From: Klebsormidium nitens
Lineage: Eukaryota > Streptophyta > Klebsormidiophyceae > Klebsormidiales > Klebsormidiaceae
Direction of reading: 5' to 3'
Length of the DNA stretch: 38,299 nucleotides
NCBI GenBank assembly: GCA_000708835.1
Contig: DF237692.1
Span: forward strand, 1-38,299
Each line of letters opens with the position of its first letter. Positions within the stretch are counted from its first letter, which is position 1. The notes below the pieces were generated by a model. The model had not been told where the DNA came from and made no database searches. It saw nothing but the letters and a program-made list of their open reading frames with translations. A program made the translations under genes and the position numbers. Shown in pieces: positions 20,301 to 30,179 of the stretch.

Positions 20301-22745
20301 TTCGTGGCTCGCTTGGAGGACGCGCCAGCCACAGCGAACTGATGGCAATGATCTAAGCAAAGTAGAAGCTCGACACTGTGTCCCCCAGTATCGAAATATT
20401 GATTATCAAGCAGAATGAAAGATACAGCCTCGAAGATGGAAAAGGCCAACGAGAACTGTAAATATACCCCTCAAAATTCTAAGAATCTGGACATTGCACA
20501 GGTACGCAATCCTGCTCAACCAATCTCGATCTGAGTGTAGACGAAGCCCCGTTGCTGCAAAAGGAAAGCCATGAAAACCCCAGATCGCACGAAACCATTA
20601 AAGCTCCGATTTGTACCCGGGCATTGCACAGATACAAGACCCTTGTCAAACGTAACTTGATCTGGGTTGGAACGCCGAAGCCGAAGCAGATTCTGAATCT
20701 CAAAGGACTCTCGTTGCTGTAACAGGAATATCGAAGGTCCTGCAGAAACCTTAAATTGCTGTTTTGTATCTGGGATCACACAGGTACGCCACCCTGCCCA
20801 ATCGCAACCTCCTGGGGCTGCCCCTGCAGAAGCTGGCCCACTCTGACGGGGCGCTTGTCGCGATCTGGGTCACCAACCGGGAGAAGCTGCGCGCTTTTGT
20901 GGAAAGCGAGCTTCTGGCCACGTGGGGGCTGCGGCTGGAGGCCACGTGGCACTGGCTCAAGGTGAATAAGCCTACTGTAGTCTACTCCGTAATCACTTTG
21001 CTCCGTGGCGTCATAGACGTGAGGTCTGGGGAAGGTTTGCAGGTGAAACTGCCGGAGGAATCCCCTCTGGAACAGACCAGATTTTCGTTGATTAGTTTTG
21101 CGACCAAGCGCCCTGAGTTACTCGAGATCTGCAAAACGCGGTTCAGGACGATAGCCAACACTGTCGCAAGCGTCTGGTGGTTACCCCACCGTCGCAGAAG
21201 AATAGAGAGATCATGCGGGAATCATCTCTGTCTTTGATGCACTATTTGCTCGTGATGGTACAAGAGTGTTCCCGCTATGCAAAAAGCGTCGTTCCAAGCA
21301 TCCAACTAATGCTTCTGAGCGGAAAAGTATATTGTAAAGCTTGAGGACAGTCGTAGCTAAGGACAGACCGCTGAGCGCCTGCAAGATCTCAATGCCGGGT
21401 AATCCATGAACACTCTTTGACCGACGTTTTGCCCCCAGTGGAACCATCATCCGCGCAGTTCGGCCTCCACATCCGGTGAATTCTGCCATGTACCCGGCGT
21501 TGTTTTTTGCAATTTGTTGAAAGACTTTCTTCACCTCGCAGGTCACCCCCGAGGGGGAAACGATCAGTCCGCTAGATCTGGCTCATCACCGGCCGTACGA
21601 AGTGCTCGTGCTTGCCAGAGCCCCGTCCGAAGAGCAAGACGTGCCGTCCGCAGAGCGCGAGCAGCCGTCCGAAACGCAACACGTTGCGTCCGCAGAGCGC
21701 GAACAGCCGTCCGAAATGCAGCAAGCGGCGTCCGACGAGCGCGAGCAGCCGTTCGGTACCCACAAAATGAATACCGTAGAGTCGCCGGCTTCTTCGCAGG
21801 TAATCGTTCCTCTGCTGGAATTATCTGTTTTTGCAGTCGAACTTGTCTTGCAAATCTTGCAGCTTTCGTCGTGCCTCGTCTTGGTACCGACTGCTCTGTC
21901 CATCGCAGCGACGGTAGTGGCTGTTACTCTGGATCTCGAGCACCGGGAACGAGCGAGAGTACCGGCTCGCCGATGGAAGAATGGTCGGGAATAGCTTCGC
22001 CGGAAAGGAATTGCGTGCATGTTGAGTGTTCTGCGAATCGGTTCCGTCTCTACTGAAGCCGCGCCTACGGGGACCTATCGAAGACGTGACTTGTAACGTG
22101 ACTCGTAACTCACTTGAGCAGTTGACCGTTACGCCGTCTGCGCCCGACAACTTCGTCATCGTCAGCGTTCCTGGAGAACACTCGAGGAAGCCGCCTCTGA
22201 AGTGTAAGGCCCCCAAGCCATGCGAACCTACTTTGTGAAAGAAGAACATACGGATGCATTCTTCGTCAACGCGCATCTTGGTCTTCTGTCAGAACGCCCC
22301 GTTTGGCGCTTTAAGAAAGACTCTGCACCTGGGGCCTCAAGATTGATACAAAACTCTCAGGAGAGCGCATGCCAAGCCAAATTGACTAGCTACTCTTTTC
22401 GACGCGTTTTGTGTTTCTGCCGCTTCATTCGTGCGTTGTCCATGAATCGGATACTGTCCTGAGCTCTCCTACGACTGCCTTTCATATATCCTCCCGCTGC
22501 CTTTAGTAATCAGCACGTAGACCGCCGATATTTTTCCGCCAGGTCTACTGGAAAAGTACTCGGCAAAAGGCGCTTCCTCGCGGGGCTTGGAGCTGTTTGC
22601 GCGCGAGCTGACGGCGGGATGGACGTCGTGGGGCAATGAGGTGCTGCGGTTCCAAGACGCCAAGTACTTCGTGGCCAAGGGGGGAAGGGCGCTGACCCCT
22701 GATTGTAGCTCGAATCATTTGGCCAGGCCCAGGGAAGTGAAGTAA
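17333..22745 (+). CDS. METTL4: METTL4-type MT-A70 adenine N6-methyltransferase (ten exons)
   Basis: Exons 17333-17537, 17867-17997, 18357-18546, 18762-18871, 19430-19463, 20096-20171, 20784-20961, 21542-21799, 22059-22203 and 22543-22745 join in phase to 509 residues. A basic stretch RKRKRKTR near residue 90 could be a nuclear signal. The catalytic DPPW motif is at residues 236-239 (LLDPPWENKSV), followed by IWVTNREKL, TWHWLK, LDLAHHRPYE and the C-terminal WTSWGNEVLRF that marks the METTL4 branch. METTL4 proteins methylate adenine N6, for example on cap-adjacent Am of U2 snRNA, and have been proposed for DNA 6mA (family knowledge); the substrate here is unknown. Three imperfect 14-residue repeats (about 344-384) are inserted after the VLVLAR strand. 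The acceptor of exon 9 (22058/22059) is the least certain. The intron before exon 7 holds decayed copies of exon 7. Confidence 0.9.
20490..20783 (+). repeat. Decayed tandem copies of the METTL4-like exon 7 acceptor and start
   Basis: The true exon 7 starts at 20784 after ATCACACAG with GTACGCCACCCTGCCCAATC. Two degenerate copies precede it: at 20502 after ATTGCACAG (GTACGCAATCCTGCTCAACC) and at 20632 after ATTGCACAG (ATACAAGACCCTTGTCAAAC). Both keep an acceptor-like AG. Further shared blocks, such as GTTGCTGCAAAAGG and GTTGCTGTAACAGG, show the copies extend beyond 100 bp. Confidence 0.8.
21647..21772 (+). repeat. 42-bp in-frame coding repeat in METTL4-like exon 8
   Basis: Three tandem imperfect copies of a 42-bp unit encode 14-residue repeats with the shared core AEREQPSE or DEREQPFG. 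A shorter leading piece, PSEEQDV, precedes them. The frame is kept in all copies. The repeat sits between the central methyltransferase domain and the conserved C-terminal segment, in a likely surface loop. Confidence 0.8.
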
Positions 22746-23251
22746 CTGCGTAAAATGTGACCTAGTCTCCATAGAGAGGGAGTGTTGGTCGTGATTTTAT
22801 ACTTGGCAATCAATCAGCTCGGAAGTTGAGTTGAGTGGAATTGCGGAAGTGACCGTACAGCAGCGAGCTTCATTCAAGGAACTGGCCTTCGATCTGGCCC
22901 CCGCTGCGCAGTCGTGCATATCGCTTGGTGCAGGGCTCGAGAACGTCACCTTTCGTACAAGATGTGTCTCCATACCAGTCCCAATAAAATATTGCAAGCG
23001 CATGTTGCTACCGTGTCGTGGTCCTATAAAACCTACAACGCCCCGATGTATGGATGCATGATACCACATAAGAATGACACATGTGGCCCGCTTGACGGTA
23101 GGCCAGCTCGATCAAAAACGCCCGCTTTAGACATATGATGCATGTGTGCCTCCTGCGCGGCCGCGCGCACACATGATGGTGAGACGGGCGTTGGGTTCCT
23201 GTTTGCAGATCTCGCAGCTTCTGACGGCCGCCCGGAGAAAGGATCCAAAAT
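22746..23251. other. Intergenic region downstream of METTL4-like gene
   Basis: No supported gene. Short open frames on both strands lack recognisable domains. A small inverted repeat, CATGTGTGC with GCACACATG, lies around 23142-23176. The METTL4-like 3' UTR presumably begins here. Confidence 0.4.
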
Positions 23252-23614
23252 CATTGAGGCGTTTTACATGAGAGGTGGTTTGCCGAGGGTAAGTGCTGAC
23301 TTGCCGGGCACTGTCGCGACTAAACTTGTACCGCCCAGACTTACCGTGGGCTCGTCGACATATCGGCGTTTTACATGGTCCGAGGGTAAGTCGTTGGTAA
23401 GTCCCGATCGAGGGCAAATCCGCACTCATTTTGGACTTACCACGACTTACCACGGTTTACCTCATCGATTTCGATGAGTTAAATTGGGGCCTACTTTACC
23501 GTCGGTAAAGTCGACTTACCACGGTAAGTCGCTACCATGTAAAAGGCAAGTCGTGGTAAGTCCGAAAATTGACTTACCGTCGGGACTTTAACCTCCATGT
23601 AAAACGCCTCAATG
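23252..23614. mobile_element. MITE-like element with 23-25-bp inverted ends
   Basis: The left end CATTGAGGCGTTTTACATG (23252-23270) continues AGAGGT. The right end is its inverted copy ACCTCCATGTAAAACGCCTC then AATG (23591-23614). The interior is made of repeated sense and antisense versions of GACTTACC and GGTAAGTC, so nearly the whole element can fold back on itself. There is no coding frame. No clear target-site duplication is visible beside the ends. Confidence 0.8.
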
Positions 23615-24239
23615 TTTGCCATGCGCTTTGTCCGCATCATGATCCTGATTCTCGATCAACGAAAGCGAGCTCTAACAGTTTACTCTTTCGTTCTTGAGCA
23701 TACGTACACAGCGGGCCTGCACGGCCGCGGCTGGCCCGCTCGTCACCTCATGGACCGATGACCGATGCGTACTCGTGAAGGATTTGAATCCATCCGCACA
23801 GCTCAAGGTGCTTGACTGCAGGCCGGCAGCTTGGGAAGTAGCGCGAACCGTAAAGCTGATCATATTGTCGTACAGCTCGCAATCTTCTACGATGCTGGCT
23901 ACGACAGATGGGTTATCGTTGCATTCGTTCGCATCCAGAAGCTGCGATCAAGCCGTTTTACAATGCAGGCAGTAGTAATCTAGAACTGTGTCTCTCATTG
24001 CCCCATTAGGTTCAAATTGATGTCCTAATCTACTAGCTAGGTCTTCGACCACCAGTCGGAGTTGCTCTGTAAGTTGAACAATCTGGAGACTGGTCTGAGA
24101 TACCTTCAAAAGACTACCGTGACCCCAATTCAAACGGAACAGCTCTGTGATTGGTTAGACTGCATATCACTCTCAAATCTCCGTCCTATTATGTCCAAGA
24201 AAGCAACTTTTCCTTACGACTCCGCTCTGTCGAGTCTCT
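23615..24239. other. Intergenic region between MITE-like element and MYND copy A
   Basis: About 625 bp with no supported gene. It probably contains the 3' UTR of MYND copy A. Open frames on both strands show no recognised domain. Confidence 0.4.
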
Positions 24240-25792
24240 TCACGAATCAAATGTCCTTGCTCGACTAGCCTGGCAGTGGATCTTGTGCGACGGCCAGTGC
24301 AGCTTCTGATGCTCCTTGCTGCAAAATGAATCATAAGGTGATCAAAAAGATGAGCAATCCTTAAACGTGGGGCTTCATGACTTTGAAAAGTTCAAAGGTG
24401 ACAAACATGGCCAACGTTGATTCATGCTCTGCGAAGATACTTCCAGAAATGTTTTGGGGAAAAGCTGACTGGTTTCAAAGAGCACGTGTCTCTCTGGAGA
24501 AGCTGATGCGGCACACTCCCTCTGCATAACATTCTCTGTCAAGAAAGCAATGCTCGCCTCTTCCCTTCCACTCGTTCTTACATGTAACTTAAGCCAGTAT
24601 TTTCGAAGGGTACCTGGTAAGTTCCAGTGCAAATAAACAGGGTCTGGAGTCTTCATCTGCGAATGATAACAAGGCGGTAAGTACTCACCTGCAGTAACGG
24701 GCGATCTGACAGAGCGCGCACTTGCCAAACTTCTTTTCGCCGGTCTCGGGGCCTTCTGTGCACAGCTTCCAGGAGCAGACCACAGGAACCACATCCCCAT
24801 CTCCAGTGTGCTTGAGCTTATATTCTTTGATGTTACGCAGCAATCCGATAGGCGCCTTCTTGCCCTGCATTCTTGCTTCGATGTAATACCAGCCAAGATC
24901 GTAAATTGGTGGCGCCGCATTGATCTTTTTTTTATGGGGCTTGAGTCCGGACAGCGCATTATGAGCGCGCATCTTCTTCACCCGTTTCGAGCAAGCAATG
25001 AAGGGCTGTGGTGCAAGATTGCACAGGAGAACCTTCGGGCTTGAAGGTGGGGTGAACCCTGAGCTCCTTTACGGGCGAGCCTTCCAAAATCTCTGCAATC
25101 AGCTTGAGTAAGCCCTTGTCCAAGGCCCACAGTTGGCAGTCTTCCGCACTGGCAAGAGACACGGCTAATCTTGACATTATGTCGCGAACCTTCCAGGAAT
25201 CGAAAACACTTAGTTTGCTAAGGAAGTCGCGGGATACAAGATACCCAAGACATTCGAAGATGGATTGCTCTTCCGCAACGTCCTTCATGGCTTCCCTGAA
25301 AGTTCTGGATGCTTCTGCAAAGTTGCCCAGAGTCTGTAGAGGCGTTCCAAATGACAGGGTGATCATTGAGGGGCCCATGACGGCCGCTCCTGCCTCCAAA
25401 GAGCGGGCTTCTTGGACAGCCATCCGAGAAAGCGTACGGTAAATATCACGAGCAGCCAACCTTTCCTTTGGCCCTAAGATCCTCAAGCAGCGTTCTACAA
25501 CAATCTTGCTCGTTGACAACATCGAAAACGCCAAAGTGCAGCCAAGTGAATACAGTGGATCTTGTTCTGATGTATACAACAGAATCCCTTTCCAAAGCTT
25601 CCTGAGAACAACGCCGCCATAGTAGACTGCAATTCCCTGTGCGATTCTTGCAAGTTGTTCTGCCTCTCTGCTTGCTTTCACCATATACATGCCTCCTAGA
25701 AGCTTTATACCCTTGTCTATGCTTTCTACATCGCTTGAAAGCAGCTTGGCAGCACACTCTTCCACCAGGGACTCAAGGTCCCGTGTGTCCAT
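24240..25792 (-). pseudogene. MYND-finger protein, copy A (frameshifted)
   Basis: Minus-strand exons 25792-24689 and 24318-24240 match the intact neighbour copy B along their whole length. Relative to B, 8 bp are missing near 24970-24985, between the exon parts encoding CLLETG and KMRAHNALSG. Translation from the ATG at 25792 therefore stops at 24959 after 277 residues, before the zinc finger. The frame that resumes encodes an otherwise intact MYND finger (CALCQIARYC joined to SKEHQKLHWPSHK), ending at a TGA at 24242-24240. The shared N-terminal region is helical and ARM/HEAT-like by eye. Explanations: a recent pseudogene, a short functional product without the finger, or a sequence error. 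Splice sites are intact: donor TGCAG|GTGAGT, acceptor TTTTGCAG. Confidence 0.7.
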
Positions 25793-26889
25793 TTCTCAGA
25801 AGCTGGTGGCACAGTAGAATCAGCAAACTTTGTGAAGCCGCAACCTGATCAAGAAGGCAGACTTTGGTCCCTTCGTGGTCATATTTCCTTCTTCTGTCAA
25901 GTCTGCACGGTCACCGAAACAACGCATGTGCATCTTTTCTGAGCATCTTCTCAGCCCTGGCGCATCAGATTCTTCAACGATCTTCATGCGCGCACTCTGT
26001 GCGCATTGGGCAGACCTGAGCAATCAACACCATCGTACGTAGAGGCCGATGCCCGCGGCCGGCCGCGACACGAGGGGCGATCGCAGGGGCGCGGCTGGAG
26101 GTTTCGCTTTATGGATTCAACGCGCAAACTAATCTGTGATCGTACCGGTCCATCAGCTTCAGAGGAGAGTGCTCTGCGCTCTCCTGACTCGCTGATACGT
26201 TCAGGATGACCAACTTGGGGTTACTGGGCGGTTTGGGTTCGCTAGATTGGACAACCCTTGGATGATCGGATGGTCGCCATTTGAACATCCACTCTTACAA
26301 TGGGAAGCTGAAGTCACTAACAATCAAGAAACGATGCATGCCTTCTTTTTGCAGAGGGACTCATTCATGGAGGGCGTGATCAAGACGTACGTAAATCAGA
26401 GTCAAACTTCAGGCAGACCTCAAGCATTGTGCCGCAGACTCTGGCCGAGGAAATCTTCGCAGTTTTCACGATCGAACCTCTCCTTACAAACTAGACGATG
26501 ATGGCAAATTAATCTTATGTTATCATTAAATTCACTTTCCCGTCCATCCGGGCGGCCAAAACCAGCCAGAAGCTGCATTCAGCGTACTTAAAAGCAATAG
26601 CATTCAGATCTGTGTCGGTCATCGGCCCTTCGCGCGCTTGTTGAAGAATCCAATTTGCTGATCTACTTGATCCAAGCCCATCACCAGTAAGAGTCCCTAG
26701 CTCTGCATGATGAACAATCTCGACAACCGTGACCTCATTCACGACACCAATGAACAGCTCAGGTAATCTATAGCCGGTTGATCTGCATACCATGACTACA
26801 GTAGCAACCTTATTGTCGTATCATGTCCAGGGACTGCCCAAGGACACCATTTGCTTCTTACGACTGCGCTTTTTGAACATCGTCACGAA
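25793..26889. other. Intergenic region between the MYND copies
   Basis: This holds the upstream region of copy A and the downstream region of copy B. A block near 26030-26110 (GGCCGCGACACGAGGGG-like) and a block near 26240-26300 (GGTCGCCATTT) have counterparts upstream of copy B at 28660-28730 and 28940-28955. The 5' flank was therefore duplicated together with the gene. A minus-strand open frame at 26793-26515 (92 residues) has protein-like composition but no recognised domain. Confidence 0.5.
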
Positions 26890-28399
26890 TCAAATTGTAC
26901 TTGCGCGACCAGCCTGGCAATGGATCTTGTGCGACGGCCAGTGCAGCTTGTGATGCTCTTTGCTGCAACGTCACAACCTGAATAACTCAATGGAGACTTA
27001 CAAATGCCATCTTCGAGACATTCTGATAGATACGATGCTTCAAGGAATGTCTTCGAGAAAGGCTCATTACATTTGATGATTAGAACCTTGTGCCGCACAC
27101 TCCCTCTGCGTAGGTTTTTTTGTAAGCAAACGAAAAACGCTTCTTCCCTGTTACTTTTACCTTCCCACAAGGTAATCCACCAGGTGATGTCCCAGCTTTG
27201 AGTTAAAGGGTCTGCAGTGACCACTTCCTGGCACGAGGTCCATCTTCGAAAGGTATCAAGGCAATCAGTACTCACCTGCAATAACGGGAGACCTGACAGA
27301 GCGCGCACTTGCCGAACTTCTTTCCGGCGGTCTCGGGGCCTGCTGTGCACAGCTTCCAAGAGCAGACCACTGGAAGAACGACGTAACCATCTCCACTTTG
27401 CTTGAGCTTCCATCTACCGACATAACGCAGCGCTCCCAGTGCTGCGTGTTTGCCCTGCATTCTTGTCTCGATGTAATTCCAGCTCCGATTGAGGGGCGCC
27501 CCGTTAATTTTCTGCTTGTGGGGCTTAAGTCCGGATAGTGCGTTGTGAGCGCGCATCTTCTCAACCCCAGCCTCCGTTTCGAGCAAGAAAACAAGGGATG
27601 CTGCGCAGGACTGATTGGGAGAACCATCGGGCTTAAAGTTGGGGCTCAGATTGGGCTCCTTCACGGGCGAGCCTTCCAAGATTGCTGCAATCAGCTTGAG
27701 TAGGCCCTTGTCTAAGGCCCAAAGCTGGCTGTCTTTTGCAATCGCCAGAGACTCGACTAACCGTGACAACAAGTCGCGAAGCTTCCAAGAATCAAAAGCA
27801 GTCAGCTTGCTAAGGAACTCTGGGCTTACAAGGTACCCAAGAGTCTCAAAGATGGATTGTTCTTCCGCGACGTCCTTCATGCCCTCCCGGAAAACTCTAG
27901 AGGCTTCTGCAAAGTTGCATATGTTCCGTAAACGCGTCCCAAATCTCAGCGTGTTGAACGAAGGGCCTTCGACGGCCGCTCCAATTCTCTTCAGAGAGCG
28001 GGCTTCTTGAACAGCCATCCCAGAAAGCGTTCGGTAGATGTCACGAGCAGCCAACCTTTCCTTTGCCCCTAGGATCTTCAAGCAGCGTTCTACGACAACT
28101 TTGTTGGATGAGAGAATCGACAATGCAAAATTGCATCCCGTTGAATACGTGGTCGGCGGCTTTGGACATCCTTCTGAAGTCCTCAACTGCAGGCCTTCCC
28201 AGAGCTTCTTGAGGACAACGCCGCCATTGTAAACTGCAATCTCCTGAGCAATTCTTGCAAGTTGTTCCGCTTGTTTGCTTGCTGTCACTATATACTTGCC
28301 TCTTAGAATCTGGATGCCCTTATCAAGGATGTTCACATCGTCTGAAAGCAGCATGGCAGCACACTGTTCCACCAAGGACTCAAGGTCCCTTGGGTCCAT
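26890..28399 (-). CDS. MYND zinc-finger protein, copy B (two exons)
   Basis: Exons 28399-27276 and 26962-26890 join in phase (TGC AG|C) to 398 residues. Residues 1 to about 280 are helical and ARM/HEAT-like without a named domain I can assign. Residues 346-390 form a MYND-type finger at the C-terminus: C346, C351, C365-x2-C368, C374, H378, H386, C390. Two details differ from the classic pattern: the first pair is C-x4-C, and the sixth ligand is His (YCSKEH). MYND fingers bind proline-rich partner peptides (family knowledge); the partner here is unknown. The gene is one half of a tandem duplication about 2.6 kb in period; copy A downstream is frameshifted. It has its own upstream region with a GC-rich block at about 28660-28730. 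Confidence 0.85.
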
Positions 28400-30179
28400 T
28401 TCTCAAAAGATGACGGAGCAGAATCAGCACACTTTGCGAAGCCGCAACCTGATCAAGAAAGCAAACTTTGGTCTCTTGGTTACGAATCCTTCTTTTGTTC
28501 AGTCTGACTTTCCCCTGAAACAATGCATGTGCCTCTTCTTCTCCTGAGCATCCTCTCAGCCCTGGCGCACAGGTTTCTTCAACATTCATGCGTGCATGGA
28601 GCGGACCTGGACCCACCAGTTGACTGACGATCAATCATCAAACTAGTACTGACCATCGAAGAGGCGAGACGCCCGCGCGCGGCCAGCCGCGATTCTAGGC
28701 GGGGTTGCACGGCCGCGGCTGAGGTTTCGCCTTTTTGAATTACTAGTCAAGAGGCAAAAAATGTTTGGGTTCTGTCAAAACTACCGTCCCATTTGCTACA
28801 GCATGAGAGTTCTCTGCGCTCTCGTGGCTATGTGAAACGCTTAGGATTTGACCAACTTGTGCTGACTTGTGCTTATGATCTGGCCGGTTTGGATTAACTA
28901 GACTGGACCGCCGATGTCTGGAGCGCCCTTGGACATTGGACGGTCGCCATTTCAACATCTTGACATCCATCAGGTGACAATACATGCCTTTTTTGTGCAG
29001 AGAACTCCGTATCGAGTCTGCTCAGAAATGGTGAACGTGCTTTCAGTAAGCAGCGCATGATTCCAGGGGATTCGTCACCGACTTGCAGCGGCGAACGGCG
29101 CAAGCACCAACCAAAAGCTTGGTGGAAGGAAGTTGGCCGCCTCTGTCTGCAGGATTTGGCGATAGCCAGGTCAGGAGACCATAGGCGACCGTAGATGAAT
29201 CATAAGCTTGGTTTTGAGAGAGATGAAACGGCGTTTTTCTGAGTGAGTTTGCAGTGCTGTCATCCTTTCGGCGATGTTTGCATTGTGAATGTTCTGACGA
29301 AGGATTCGAAACAGTCGGTCCTTCTGGAAAGTGCAGATGAAGCTGAGCCACTCGATACAACCCTTTGATTGAAGACTGTTGCCAAAATTTACTTGATGTA
29401 GACATGATGGGTTGGACAGGCAACTTAGAGCCTGCAGCAAACGCTTCGAGGATACATACCTAGGCCAGGCCAGACAGGGCGGCGGCCTAACTTCGTTGAC
29501 CTACAAGCTTCTTGGCTACTCGTCAATTCCAGCTGTTGCGATTAAGGAGTTCCACTAATCGATACGAATGTTGAAAAGCTCTAGAGGGGTGGGCGTGAAC
29601 TAATCCAATAACCCAATACATCGAGTCATCTGTTGTTGGGCCGCAATCACGCATATAGCAGGGACGGTTGACTGAGAAAATGAGATGGAGTGATATCCAA
29701 TTATTTAGCTCTTAGATCGACTTGAGGATGTAATTTCGTGTTATGATAAGCGACGGCGTACGGACGGCACACATATGCCGCGTCTGCCGGATATCTACGA
29801 ATGTGACTGCATGCATGCAAGCGGCGGCCGTGGAGGCCCGATAGAAGTTCTAATGATATGATCAAAAGCAGCACGGCATCAGATGGGCATCGAAGTAGCT
29901 TGATCAGTATTAAGATTCTACGAGGAGGTGTGGCCCGTGGGTCTGCATGGTGTCGTAAGCACCTATGTATCCATATATCCTGACCGCTGCTAGGGCTGGC
30001 ACTGATCTGCTTCCTGTAAGCGCGCGAACGAATATTCTTTACTGTCTTTGACGTCCCGGCAGAACTGTTGACAACGTTCTTGATGATAGTTGGTTCGTTT
30101 CTAAGAATGCCTCGTCTGCCGCTTGCAGCCAAAGGCTTTGGGTTTATGGGATTTTGACTTTACAGGATCCAAACGGTGC
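28400..30179. other. Intergenic region between MYND copy B and SNAPC3-like gene
   Basis: About 1.8 kb. The first 650 bp are the copy B upstream region, related to the flank of copy A. The rest should hold the SNAPC3-like 3' UTR. Open frames at 29043-29440 and 29701-30132 (minus) have no recognisable domain, and I do not call them genes. Confidence 0.45.

Noticed and set aside
21514-22056. 180-codon plus-strand frame rich in ARRAVRRAR
   Set aside because: It is an out-of-frame reading of the 42-bp coding repeat in METTL4-like exon 8; the in-frame reading is continuous with conserved exons.
26515-26793. 92-codon minus-strand frame between the MYND copies
   Set aside because: Composition looks protein-like, but there is no domain, no counterpart beside copy A, and no splice partner. 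Too weak to call a gene.
29043-30132. Two minus-strand open frames upstream of copy B and downstream of the SNAPC3-like gene
   Set aside because: No domain or conserved composition; expected by chance in about 1.8 kb of intergenic sequence.
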